A stretch of DNA of 64,000 nucleotides from Comamonas sp. (GTDB lineage Bacteria > Pseudomonadota > Gammaproteobacteria > Burkholderiales > Burkholderiaceae_C), in contig JAITLR010000003.1 in NCBI GenBank assembly GCA_031277805.1, forward strand, positions 36,437-100,436, written 5' to 3'. The notes beneath the pieces were generated by a model. The model searched no databases. It had not been told where the DNA came from and saw only the letters and a list, made by a program, of their open reading frames with translations. Shown piece by piece: positions 34,440 to 42,919 of this stretch (position 1 is its first letter; each line of letters starts with the position of its first letter). Position numbers and translations under genes: made by a program.

Positions 34440-35414
34440 ATGCAACGCCGCCAATTCCTGATGGCCGCGGGCGCGGCCGGTGCTGCCGGGGCCTTGCCCG
34501 CGCTGGCTGCCGACGGCTACCCCGAGCGTTCCATCACGCTGATCGTGCCCTATGGTGCGGGTGGGCCGACGGACACCCACATCCGTGCCGTGGCCGAGGC
34601 TGCCGGCAAGCTGCTGGGCCAGTCCATCGTCATCGACAACCGTGCGGGTGCGAACGGCGTCAACGCCGCCGCCGCGCTGGCCCAGCCGCGCACGGCGGCT
34701 GACGGCTACACGCTGGGCATTCTGCCGGCCTCGGTGTACCGCGAGCCGCACATGCAGAAAACCGCCTTCGATCCGCGCAAGAGCTTCAGCTACATCGCAT
34801 TGCTGTCCGACTATGCGTTCGGCTTGGCCGTGCGCGCCGACGCACCCTACAAGAGCTGGGCCGACTTGGCGGCCGCCGCCCGGAAGCAGCCGGGCAAGCT
34901 CAACATCGGCGCCACGGGCGCGCTGGGCACGCCGCGCATCGTGATGGACGAGATCGCCGACATGGCGGGCCTGCAGTACAACGTCGTGCCGTACAAGGGC
35001 GATGCCGAACTGGCTACCGCGCTGCTGGGCGGCCATATCGATGCTGCTCCGCTGTCCGGCATTGCCGTGCCCCACATCGAGTCCGGCAAGCTGCGCTATC
35101 TGGCCATGCTCACGCCCGAGCGCATCAAACGCTACCCGCAACTGCCCACGCTGCGCGAGGCCGGCGTCAATGCCTGGATCGATTCGCCCTATGGCGTGGC
35201 CGGCCCGGCGGGCATGGATGCGGCGCGAGTACAGAAACTCTCGGTGGCCTTCAGGCAGGCACTCAACTCGCCCGCCAGCCTGCAGGCGCTGGAGCAGCTC
35301 AACCAGCCGCTCAACTACCTGGACCCCAAGGCCTACCAGGCCTATGCGCTACAAGCCTATGTCCGAGAGGAAGCGCGTGTGGCCAAGCTGCGTCAGCGGG
35401 GACTGGTGCAATGA
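34440..35414 (+). CDS. Bug-family solute-binding protein 2
   Basis: A 324-residue second Bug protein, 10 bp after the first. The signal MQRRQFLMAAGAAGAAGALP has a twin-arginine-like start (RRQF). ITLIVPYGAGGPTDTHIRAV and VIDNRAGANGVNAAAALAQP are the family blocks. It differs clearly from its neighbour (TDTH in place of TDAM), so this is not a recent duplication. Probable ligand is a related carboxylate. It overlaps the thioesterase gene by four bases. Confidence 0.88.
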   Translation: MQRRQFLMAAGAAGAAGALPALAADGYPERSITLIVPYGAGGPTDTHIRAVAEAAGKLLGQSIVIDNRAGANGVNAAAALAQPRTAADGYTLGILPASVYREPHMQKTAFDPRKSFSYIALLSDYAFGLAVRADAPYKSWADLAAAARKQPGKLNIGATGALGTPRIVMDEIADMAGLQYNVVPYKGDAELATALLGGHIDAAPLSGIAVPHIESGKLRYLAMLTPERIKRYPQLPTLREAGVNAWIDSPYGVAGPAGMDAARVQKLSVAFRQALNSPASLQALEQLNQPLNYLDPKAYQAYALQAYVREEARVAKLRQRGLVQ

Positions 35415-35854
35415 GTGAGCTGCCTCTGTTACCTCCCCCATCTCCGTTTGCCGGCGAAGCGCCAGGCCAGTTGTTCGGCGTGCCCATACCGCTGGCCGCC
35501 GCCTTCAAGCTGGCCGGCACGCACATCGGCAATGAACGCGCTCGCATCGCCATGCCGTCCGCCCCCACCTATGGCAACAGCCGGGGCGACGTGCACGGCG
35601 GCGTGCTGGCCATGCTGATGGACTGCGCGCTGGCCGGGGCCGTGCGTTCGCACGACCCGGCGCGCTTTGGCGTCGCCACCATCGACCTGACCATGCACTA
35701 CGTCGCGCCAGGGCAGGGCGAGGTGATTGCCCTGGCCGTGTGCGAGCGCCGCGGTCGCTTGATCAGCTTTGCGCGCGGCGAAGCCTATGACAGTGCCGGC
35801 AAGCTGCTGGCCATGGCGACGGGAACCTTCAAACTTCTGGAACGCACAGCATGA
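35411..35854 (+). CDS. Hotdog-fold PaaI-type thioesterase
   Basis: A 147-residue hotdog protein. The helix and active-site segment NSRGDVHGGVLAMLMDCALA (Asp/His/Gly style of the PaaI group) is followed by GVATIDLTMHYVAPGQGEVI. It hydrolyses acyl-CoA thioesters in the cytoplasm, probably releasing trapped CoA intermediates of the pathway encoded by this operon. ATGA overlaps occur on both sides, with the second Bug gene and the CoA-transferase. Confidence 0.85.
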   Translation: MSELPLLPPPSPFAGEAPGQLFGVPIPLAAAFKLAGTHIGNERARIAMPSAPTYGNSRGDVHGGVLAMLMDCALAGAVRSHDPARFGVATIDLTMHYVAPGQGEVIALAVCERRGRLISFARGEAYDSAGKLLAMATGTFKLLERTA

Positions 35855-36984
35855 CCATTCCTCTTTCTTCGGGCGCGCTGCAAGGCGTCAAGGTGCTGGA
35901 CCTCTCGCGCATCCTCGGCGGCCCCTTCTGCGGGCAGATCCTGGGCGACCATGGCGCCGACGTGCTCAAGGTGGAGCCGCCGCAGGGCGACGATACGCGC
36001 ACCTGGGGGCCTCCGTTTCGCGATGGCGTGGCCTCGTACTACCTTGGCCTGAACCGCAACAAGCGCATCCAGTTCCTCGACCTGTCCGCGCCCGAGGGCC
36101 AGCAGCGCGTGCGCGAGCTGATGGCCGAGGCCGACGTGGTGGTGGAGAACTTCAAGGTCGGCACCATGGAGAAGTGGGGCATAGGCTACGAGCAGATGCG
36201 TGAGCAGCTGCCGCATCTGATCTGGTGCCGCGTCACGGGTTTTGGCGCTGACGGCCCGCTGGGCAGTCTGCCCGGCTACGACGCCGCCATCCAGGCCATG
36301 GCCGGCATCATGAGCATCAACGGCGAGGCCGACGGCGATCCGCTGCGCGTGGGCCTGCCGGTGGTGGATATGGTCACCGGCCTGAACGCCACCATAGGCG
36401 TGCTGCTGGCGCTGCACGAGCGAGGGCGCAGCGGCCAGGGGCAACTGGTGGATGCCTCGCTCTACGACTCCGGCCTGTCGCTGCTGCATCCCCATGCGGC
36501 CAACTGGTTCATGGGGCGCAAGGTGCCGCAGCGCTCGGGCAATGCCCATCCCAACATCTATCCCTACGATGTGGTGAGCACGGGCGGCGCGCCCATTTTT
36601 CTGGCCGTGGGTAATGACCGGCAGTTCCGGCTGCTGTGCGGCCACGTCGGCCAGGAGGCGCTGGCGCAGGACGAGCGTTTTGCCACGGCAGGCCAGCGCT
36701 CCGTCCACCGTGCCGCGCTCAAGCCCTTGCTGGAGCAGGCGTTTGCGCAGCTCGACGGCGTGACGCTTGCCGACGAACTGATGGCCATCGGCGTGCCCGC
36801 AGCGCCGGTGCTGGATGTGGCCCAGGCGCTTGAACATCCGCACACCGCGCACCGCGAGATGGTGGTGAAGATGGGCGACTACGAAGGGCTGGGCGCACCG
36901 GTCAAGCTCAGCCGCACGCCGGCCAGCTACCGTTTTGCGCCCCTGAGTGAGGGCCAGGATTTTCTGCCGGACACCGACTGCTGA
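35851..36984 (+). CDS. CaiB/BaiF family (class III) CoA-transferase
   Basis: A 377-residue class III CoA-transferase that moves CoA from an acyl-CoA donor to a carboxylate. The N-terminal LKVLDLS-like strand appears as VKVLDLSRILGGPFCGQILG, then GADVLKVEPPQGDDTRTWGP. YYLGLNRNKRIQFLDLSAPE follows, and the catalytic-Asp region GYDAAIQAMAGIMSINGEAD is present. It is the last gene of the operon and probably activates the acid bound by the Bug proteins, giving the substrate of the acyl-CoA dehydrogenase. The acid cannot be named. Confidence 0.88.
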   Translation: MTIPLSSGALQGVKVLDLSRILGGPFCGQILGDHGADVLKVEPPQGDDTRTWGPPFRDGVASYYLGLNRNKRIQFLDLSAPEGQQRVRELMAEADVVVENFKVGTMEKWGIGYEQMREQLPHLIWCRVTGFGADGPLGSLPGYDAAIQAMAGIMSINGEADGDPLRVGLPVVDMVTGLNATIGVLLALHERGRSGQGQLVDASLYDSGLSLLHPHAANWFMGRKVPQRSGNAHPNIYPYDVVSTGGAPIFLAVGNDRQFRLLCGHVGQEALAQDERFATAGQRSVHRAALKPLLEQAFAQLDGVTLADELMAIGVPAAPVLDVAQALEHPHTAHREMVVKMGDYEGLGAPVKLSRTPASYRFAPLSEGQDFLPDTDC

Positions 36985-37088
36985 GCTTCATTTTTCGTGA
37001 CTGTGGCCCGCCAAGTGCGGGTCTTCTTTTTTGCCCAGATGAGAGCAAGGTTTGTGCTGCCAGTGCCCTGTTCCACCCTTTCATGAGC

Positions 37089-37104
37089 ATTGTGTGCACA
37101 ATGG
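37089..37104. promoter_or_regulatory. Candidate operator ATTGTGTGCACAATGG before acnA
   Basis: A palindrome with arms ATTGTG and CACAAT around TG, extended outward by C and G (CATTGTG...CACAATG). It lies 47 bp before the acnA start. The identical 16 bases precede the ABC binding-protein gene (26291-26306). The form suits a GntR (FCD-type) or related dimeric regulator. Confidence 0.45.
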
Positions 37105-37150
37105 AATGCAAAAGCGTTACCCCTGTGTTCTGTCCATGGAGAGTCTCACG

Positions 37151-40072
37151 ATGTCGCATGCTTTTGCCAAAACCCTGAAGTCCTTTGAACTGGCCGAGGG
37201 CAAGAAAGGCAAGTTCTATTCACTGCCTGCACTTGCCAAGCAGTTTCCTGAAATCAGCCGCCTGCCGGTATCGATCCGCATCGTGCTGGAGTCGGTGCTG
37301 CGCAACTGCGACGGCGACAAGATCACCGAGGAGCATGTGGCGCAGCTCGCGCGCTGGCAACCCAAGGCCGAGCGCACCGACGAGATCCCCTTCGTGGTCT
37401 CGCGCGTGGTGCTGCAGGATTTCACCGGCGTGCCGCTGCTGGCCGATCTGGCCGCCATGCGCAGCACGGCCGCCAGGCTGGGCAAGAAGCCCAAGTCCAT
37501 CGAGCCGCTGGTGCCTGTCGATCTGGTCGTCGACCACTCCATCATGGTCGACTACTTCGGCACCAAGAAGGCGCTGGACCTGAACATGAAGCTGGAGTTC
37601 CAGCGCAACCAGGAGCGCTACCAGTTCATGAAGTGGGGCATGCAGGCCTTCGACACCTTCGGCGTGGTGCCGCCGGGCTTCGGCATCGTGCACCAGGTCA
37701 ACCTCGAATACCTGGCGCGCGGAGTGCACAAGGCCAGGAACGGGAAGGGTGATGCCGTGTACTACCCCGACACCCTGGTCGGCACCGACAGCCACACCAC
37801 CATGATCAACGGCATAGGCGTGGTGGCCTGGGGCGTGGGTGGCATCGAGGCCGAGGCGGCCATGCTGGGTCAGCCCGTCTACTTCCTCACGCCCGACGTG
37901 GTGGGTTTCGAGCTGACCGGCCATCTGCGCGAGGGCGTGACGGCCACCGATCTGGTGCTCACCGTCACGGAGTTGCTGCGCAAGGAAAAAGTGGTGGGGA
38001 AATTCGTCGAATTCTTTGGCGAAGGCACGCGCAGCCTTTCGCTGCCGGACCGCGCCACCATCGGCAATATGGCTCCTGAATATGGGGCGACCATGGGTTT
38101 CTTCCCTGTCGATGAAAAGACCATCGAGTACTTCAAGGGCACGGGCCGAACCAAGGGCGAGATTCAGGCCTTTGAAGCCTATTTCAAGGCGCAGAAGCTG
38201 TTTGGCGTGCCCAAGGCCGGCGAGATTGACTACTCACATGTGGTCAAGCTGGACCTGGGCAAGGTGGCGCCGAGTTTGGCCGGACCCAAGCGACCTCAGG
38301 ACCGCATCGAGATCGGCCATGTGGCCGGGCAGTTCGACGCGCTGTTCAGCGCTCCCGTGGCCCAGAACGGCTTCAATCTCCCTGCCGATCAGCTGACTCG
38401 CCGCCATCTTGTGAGTTCCGATGGTCCCGAGGCCTTGCAGCCGGAGGGCCAGCCTCTGCCAGCCGATGCAGAGCGCAACAAGGTCGAGATGGTGAGCAAT
38501 ACACCCAAGACCGGCAAGGCCGAGGCCAGTGCGATTGCAGCCGAAGCCCATCATGCGGTTGCAGTGCCGGAAAAGAGCTTCGAGGTGGGCAGCGGCGATG
38601 TGCTGATTGCGGCCATCACCAGTTGCACCAATACCTCCAACCCCAGCGTCATGCTGGCAGCGGGCCTGCTGGCCAAGAAGGCCGTGCAGGCAGGACTCAA
38701 GGTTCAGCCGCATATCAAGACCTCGCTGGCACCGGGTTCCCGTCTGGTCACCCGCTATCTGACCGAGGCGGGCTTGCTGCCCTATCTGGAAAAGCTGGGC
38801 TTTGCGCTGGCCGGCTACGGCTGCACCACCTGCATCGGCAATGCCGGTGATCTCACCCCCGAGATCAATGCCGTCATCACGCAGAACAATCTGGTCTGTG
38901 CTGCCGTGCTCTCGGGCAACCGCAACTTCGAGGCCCGCATCCACCCCAATATCAAGGCCAACTTCCTGGCCAGCCCTCCGCTGGTGGTGGCTTATGCGAT
39001 TGCAGGTACGGTGCGCAAGGACCTGATGACCGAGCCCGTGGGCAAGGGCAAGGGTGGCAAGGACGTGTATCTGGGTGACATCTGGCCCAGCAGCGAGGAG
39101 ATTCAGGAGGTGCTCAAGTTCGCCATGAATGGCAAGGCTTTCCGCAGCAATTACGAGCAGGTGGCCAGCGAGCCGGGCAAGCTCTGGGAAAAGATTCAAG
39201 GCGTGACGGGCTCCACCTATACCTGGCCCGAGAGCACCTATATCGCCGAGCCGCCGTTCTTTGCCGACTTTGCTCTGGATTTGAAAGCGCCATCCGCAGA
39301 CGGAGAAAGCGCTGCAGGTCAAAAAGGCTCAAACTCCAGCGCGGTGCACGGAGCCCGCATCATGGCCTTGTTCGGTGACTCCATCACCACCGACCATATC
39401 TCGCCTGCAGGCTCCATCAAGGAGTCTTCGCCGGCAGGCAAGTGGTTGCTCGAGCATGGCGTGCAAAAGGCCGACTTCAACAGCTACGGCTCGCGCCGGG
39501 GCAACCATGAGGTGATGATGCGCGGCACTTTTGCCAATGTGCGCATCAAGAACCTGATGATTCCCGCTGCAGCCGACGGCTCGCGCGAGGAGGGCGGTGT
39601 CACCCTGTTCCGCGACGACCATGGCAAGACCGAGAAGATGGCCATCTACGACGCGGCCATGAAGTACCAGGCCGCGGGCCGTGCCACGGTGGTGCTGGCC
39701 GGCGAGGAATACGGCACGGGCTCCAGCCGCGACTGGGCGGCCAAGGGCACGCAGTTGCTGGGCATCAAGGCGGTGGTGGCGCGCAGCTTCGAGCGCATCC
39801 ATCGCTCCAATCTGGTGGGCATGGGTGTGTTGCCGCTGCAGTTCAAGGGCAATGACAGCTGGCAAAGCCTGGGCCTGACGGGCGAGGAGTTCATCGATGT
39901 GATCCCTGCCGCCGACCTGGCACCGCAAAGCGATGCCCAGCTGGTGATCACCAGGCCCGACGGCAGCAAGAAAACCGTGACCGTGAAGCTGCGCATCGAT
40001 ACTCCCATCGAGGTGGACTACTACCGCCATGGCGGCATCCTGCCTTATGTGCTGAGGCAGCTGCTGAGCTGA
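37151..40072 (+). CDS. acnA: Aconitate hydratase A
   Basis: A 973-residue AcnA/IRP-type aconitase with [4Fe-4S] cysteines at about 492 ([17 protein letters not shown]), 558 and 561 ([12 protein letters not shown]). Other family blocks are [20 protein letters not shown] and [14 protein letters not shown]. It acts on citrate or, in some relatives, 2-methylaconitate. The start is ATG 37151, with GGAGAG upstream; the frame is open 33 codons further back. Around 39285-39345 an extra polar stretch ([16 protein letters not shown]) is inserted in the linker before [12 protein letters not shown]. It has its own promoter region with a palindrome and a strong terminator. Confidence 0.93.
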   Translation: MSHAFAKTLKSFELAEGKKGKFYSLPALAKQFPEISRLPVSIRIVLESVLRNCDGDKITEEHVAQLARWQPKAERTDEIPFVVSRVVLQDFTGVPLLADLAAMRSTAARLGKKPKSIEPLVPVDLVVDHSIMVDYFGTKKALDLNMKLEFQRNQERYQFMKWGMQAFDTFGVVPPGFGIVHQVNLEYLARGVHKARNGKGDAVYYPDTLVGTDSHTTMINGIGVVAWGVGGIEAEAAMLGQPVYFLTPDVVGFELTGHLREGVTATDLVLTVTELLRKEKVVGKFVEFFGEGTRSLSLPDRATIGNMAPEYGATMGFFPVDEKTIEYFKGTGRTKGEIQAFEAYFKAQKLFGVPKAGEIDYSHVVKLDLGKVAPSLAGPKRPQDRIEIGHVAGQFDALFSAPVAQNGFNLPADQLTRRHLVSSDGPEALQPEGQPLPADAERNKVEMVSNTPKTGKAEASAIAAEAHHAVAVPEKSFEVGSGDVLIAAITSCTNTSNPSVMLAAGLLAKKAVQAGLKVQPHIKTSLAPGSRLVTRYLTEAGLLPYLEKLGFALAGYGCTTCIGNAGDLTPEINAVITQNNLVCAAVLSGNRNFEARIHPNIKANFLASPPLVVAYAIAGTVRKDLMTEPVGKGKGGKDVYLGDIWPSSEEIQEVLKFAMNGKAFRSNYEQVASEPGKLWEKIQGVTGSTYTWPESTYIAEPPFFADFALDLKAPSADGESAAGQKGSNSSAVHGARIMALFGDSITTDHISPAGSIKESSPAGKWLLEHGVQKADFNSYGSRRGNHEVMMRGTFANVRIKNLMIPAAADGSREEGGVTLFRDDHGKTEKMAIYDAAMKYQAAGRATVVLAGEEYGTGSSRDWAAKGTQLLGIKAVVARSFERIHRSNLVGMGVLPLQFKGNDSWQSLGLTGEEFIDVIPAADLAPQSDAQLVITRPDGSKKTVTVKLRIDTPIEVDYYRHGGILPYVLRQLLS

Positions 40073-40088
40073 GCGAGTCTCGCAAGAC

Positions 40089-40121
40089 AAAAAAACCGTG
40101 CATGACCTGCACGGTTTTTTT
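40089..40121. terminator. Terminator between acnA and the lipoprotein gene
   Basis: AAAAAAACCGTGC and GCACGGTTTTTTT form a perfect 13-base stem with a seven-base loop, with T-runs in both directions. Confidence 0.92.
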
Positions 40122-40153
40122 GTTCAGTGCGAATTCAGCATCGCTGCAGGAAC

Positions 40154-41374
40154 TCAGATGCGAGTGCAGATGTTGAAAGCATAGCCCTCGATGCCGTGCT
40201 GCTGGTCATCTTCCACCAGGAGCTGGTCTTTGGAGATGGGATGAAGCACCGCACCCTCGTTGGGCTTGCCCTGAGGCGCGGATTCGGCGATGCCTGCAAC
40301 CTTGATTGCCTTGCCGCTGTTGCCTCGGATCTGGTTGAAGCTCAGGCTCTCCGTCGCGTTGTAGCCTGGGCTGGCAATGGTGCTGCTGCTACCGGCCAGG
40401 GTCAGGGTGCCCACGCTCTTTGAGTTGTAAGCGTTCTTGCAATTGAAGCTACCGTCGATGTCTCCGGCCTTCAATTCAGGAATCTGGGAACCGTACATGG
40501 TTCCTGTGCGCAAAATGCCTTCTTCATTTTTGCCCAGACGGTCGTGCACCAGGGTATAGCCGCCTAATGGGCTGAGCTGGAAGCTGAAGGAGCCCTGAGG
40601 GCCGATCTTGTTCGACACGCTGATCAGCCCGGTCTTGGCGTCGGTGACCAAGTCGAACGTGGCTTGCTCGGCTTTCTCGCCGATATCCACAGAAGCGCAC
40701 TGACCGGCATCATTGAAAAGTCCATTGGCGCACAGCATGGCGCTCTTGCCGTCGTCGGCGATACGCATCTGACCTGCATAGCCCGAGCGGAGGTTTCCGT
40801 TGCTGGCGTTGCGCATGGCACCGCTCACGAAGTAAATACCCTTGAAGCGACTCAGATCGTCTGGTGCCTGGTAGCCAGAGCCGCTGACCTGCGGGGCGAT
40901 GGGCTGGCCTGCGAGAGTGAGGGGGGTGCCAGCGAACTGGCGAATCTCACCAGCGATGGTCCGGGTTTCTTGGTTGACCTTCAGTGCCCAGTCACCATTA
41001 GTGTCTTTCAGAGTACCGTTGCTGTCCGTATAGCTGCCGCTGTACTTTTTACCTGCTTGCAGATTGTCGATGCCTGCTGTCTGGAGTACCTCCAGGGTGT
41101 AGCTCAGGCTGGCAGGGTCTAGCGTCAGGAGCCAGGTATCGCCAACGGCCAGCGCCAGGGTGTAGCTGTTGGGCGTGGCGGTCAGCCCCTTCTTCTGATC
41201 TTCCAGAGACAGGCTGGATGAGGTGTTGGTACTACCGCCTCCAGTGTTGCTGCCCCCGTTATTGCTGCCGGGGTTGCTATCGCTGCCTCCTCCGCCGCCA
41301 CAGGCTGCCAGCATGGCAGCGCAGGCTGCGGCAATGGCGATCCGGGACAGTTTGGAGGAAAGAGTCTGCTGCAT
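40154..41374 (-). CDS. Putative outer-membrane lipoprotein, unknown function
   Basis: A 406-residue lipoprotein from ATG 41374, with AGGAG eight bases upstream. The signal ends in the lipobox LAAC (Cys25), followed by a Gly/Ser/Asn-rich tether (GGGGGSDSNPGSNNGG). The mature part looks like a beta-rich secreted domain with repeated strand-turn patterns (AGKKYSGSYTDSNGTLKDTN, YAGQMRIADDGKSAMLC). No enzyme motif was recognised. It is divergent from the ECF sigma gene at 41594 and may share its promoter region and regulation. Confidence 0.7.
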   Translation of the reverse strand: MQQTLSSKLSRIAIAAACAAMLAACGGGGGSDSNPGSNNGGSNTGGGSTNTSSSLSLEDQKKGLTATPNSYTLALAVGDTWLLTLDPASLSYTLEVLQTAGIDNLQAGKKYSGSYTDSNGTLKDTNGDWALKVNQETRTIAGEIRQFAGTPLTLAGQPIAPQVSGSGYQAPDDLSRFKGIYFVSGAMRNASNGNLRSGYAGQMRIADDGKSAMLCANGLFNDAGQCASVDIGEKAEQATFDLVTDAKTGLISVSNKIGPQGSFSFQLSPLGGYTLVHDRLGKNEEGILRTGTMYGSQIPELKAGDIDGSFNCKNAYNSKSVGTLTLAGSSSTIASPGYNATESLSFNQIRGNSGKAIKVAGIAESAPQGKPNEGAVLHPISKDQLLVEDDQQHGIEGYAFNICTRI

Positions 41375-41593
41375 TGTGGCTCCTGTTGATTTTCCAGTAC
41401 CGCGAATACACAGGCCCCATGCCTGTGCTGATTGAAGCGGTTTGGCTCTTATTCGCTGCAGGTGTTGACTCGGTTCAAATTCTTTTTCCATGGCCGCACA
41501 TGAAAAACGCAGACCGCTATGAAGGCCTCCAAAGTTCACGGCTATGATGAGAATCTGTTTTTTCTTGTTACATGCGTACCCATTGATCAGGTG

Positions 41594-42187
41594 ATGGAGC
41601 CCTCTCGTTCAGCGCAGGAGTTATTGCAGGCCATGGCTGGAGGTGACCAGCAGGCTCTGCGCTCGCTGTGGCAGCAATGGGCGGGCAAGGTGCAGATGTT
41701 TGTGCGCGTGCAGCTGTCCCCATGTGGCGATGAGGCAAGCAGTCTGGCGCAGGAGGTCACTGCCGACGTTTTTCATGAGCTGTGGCTGCACCCTCTGCGC
41801 TATGACGGACGCGTGGCGTTCAATACCTGGCTCCTCACACTGGCGCGCAACAAGGCGATCGACTGTGCACGTAAGCGTCAGCGCAGAGTGCAAATGGAAC
41901 AGCAGGCGGGCGACGAGGAATTTGGTGCAGTCCCCGATGAATCGCCAGGCCCCGAAGCCCAGCTGAATGCGGCTCAGGACAAAAAGGCCGTGCTCTATTG
42001 CCTCAGGCGCCTGCGCAATCCCCTGCAGCGCGAGGCTTTGCTGCTGTGGGCGGTCGAAGACATGCCGCTGGCCGATATTGCCCAGACGCAGCAATGCCCC
42101 GAAAACACGGTCAAGACGCGATTGTTCCATGGACGCAAAAATTTGAAGGTCTGCCTGCAGCAATGGCTGGGCCTGGAGCTGGTCTGA
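41594..42187 (+). CDS. ECF-type RNA polymerase sigma factor
   Basis: A 197-residue extracytoplasmic-function sigma factor. Region 2 covers ALRSLWQQWAGKVQMFVRVQ to FNTWLLTLARNKAIDCARKR (the region 2.3/2.4 core). Region 4 covers NPLQREALLLWAVEDMPLAD and AQTQQCPENTVKTRLFHGRK (a helix-turn-helix for the -35 element). ATG 41594 was preferred, but a start at 41519 is also open. It overlaps in function with the next gene, which begins one base after its stop codon and is in the position of an anti-sigma factor. Confidence 0.85.
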   Translation: MEPSRSAQELLQAMAGGDQQALRSLWQQWAGKVQMFVRVQLSPCGDEASSLAQEVTADVFHELWLHPLRYDGRVAFNTWLLTLARNKAIDCARKRQRRVQMEQQAGDEEFGAVPDESPGPEAQLNAAQDKKAVLYCLRRLRNPLQREALLLWAVEDMPLADIAQTQQCPENTVKTRLFHGRKNLKVCLQQWLGLELV

Positions 42188-42188
42188 C

Positions 42189-42911
42189 ATGAGTGAAAAG
42201 CCGTCCTCCGAACAGCCGTCTCTGCTCAGCGAGGCCGATGAGCTGCGCTTTGAACAGGACCTGCCGCAATGGCTGGCGGGGCATCTGCCGCCAGATCAGG
42301 CGCAGTGGATGCAGCAGATGCAGCAACGACATGCCCGCCTAGCGGAGCAGGCCCAGTGGCTGCTTGATGCGCGTAGCGTGATGCGCGAGCAGGTGGGGCA
42401 GGAAAATACCGATGAGGCCTGGACCATTCTGTCGCAGCGGCTGATGTCAGCGCCTGCGCTGGCTCCCACTCAGCTACGCAGCGACAAGGAAGCCAGCCGG
42501 CTGCAGGGGCCGCGCTGGCTGCGCTGGTTGCTGGCTCACCCAAGCTGGGCCAATGTAGCTGCAGCTGCGGCCGTGGTTCTGGTGGTGGGGCAGGCAGGCT
42601 GGATTGCGAGCCGGCCAGGTCCGGAAACCAGTACGGCGGGATGGCGCAGCATGGGTCTTGACGATCTGCAGTCCGCACATCAGCCGGGCACCCGGATGCT
42701 GATTCGCCTGAAGTCTGGATTTTCCAGTGCTGAAATGGCTGCGGCCAATGCCGGTATTGCGGGTAGTGCTATCAATATAGAGGTTTCCTGGCAAGCCCAG
42801 GCAGATGGCCGTTGGATCTTGAGGATTGCCCCTGTTGCCGATGATCCGCAGGCCCTGTTGAGTCGGGTCCGGTCCCTGCCGTTCGTAGAGCAGGCGCAAC
42901 TGCTGCCCTGA
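42189..42911 (+). CDS. Single-helix membrane protein, candidate anti-sigma factor
   Basis: A 240-residue protein. A soluble N-terminal part (about 1-115) contains a zinc-less anti-sigma-like helical segment (LRFEQDLPQWLAGHLPPDQA). One hydrophobic helix at about 118-137 (SWANVAAAAAVVLVVGQAGW) is followed by a periplasmic part of about 100 residues. It follows the sigma gene at one base and precedes the caspase gene by eight. The topology and order suggest an anti-sigma factor that senses an envelope signal, but no FecR or ZAS motif was recognised. Confidence 0.6.
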   Translation: MSEKPSSEQPSLLSEADELRFEQDLPQWLAGHLPPDQAQWMQQMQQRHARLAEQAQWLLDARSVMREQVGQENTDEAWTILSQRLMSAPALAPTQLRSDKEASRLQGPRWLRWLLAHPSWANVAAAAAVVLVVGQAGWIASRPGPETSTAGWRSMGLDDLQSAHQPGTRMLIRLKSGFSSAEMAAANAGIAGSAINIEVSWQAQADGRWILRIAPVADDPQALLSRVRSLPFVEQAQLLP

Positions 42912-42919
42912 GGCCTGAT

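Noticed and set aside
42189..42911. FecR-type anti-sigma protein
   Set aside because: The position fits, but the FecR periplasmic domain was not recognised, so only a candidate anti-sigma role is given.
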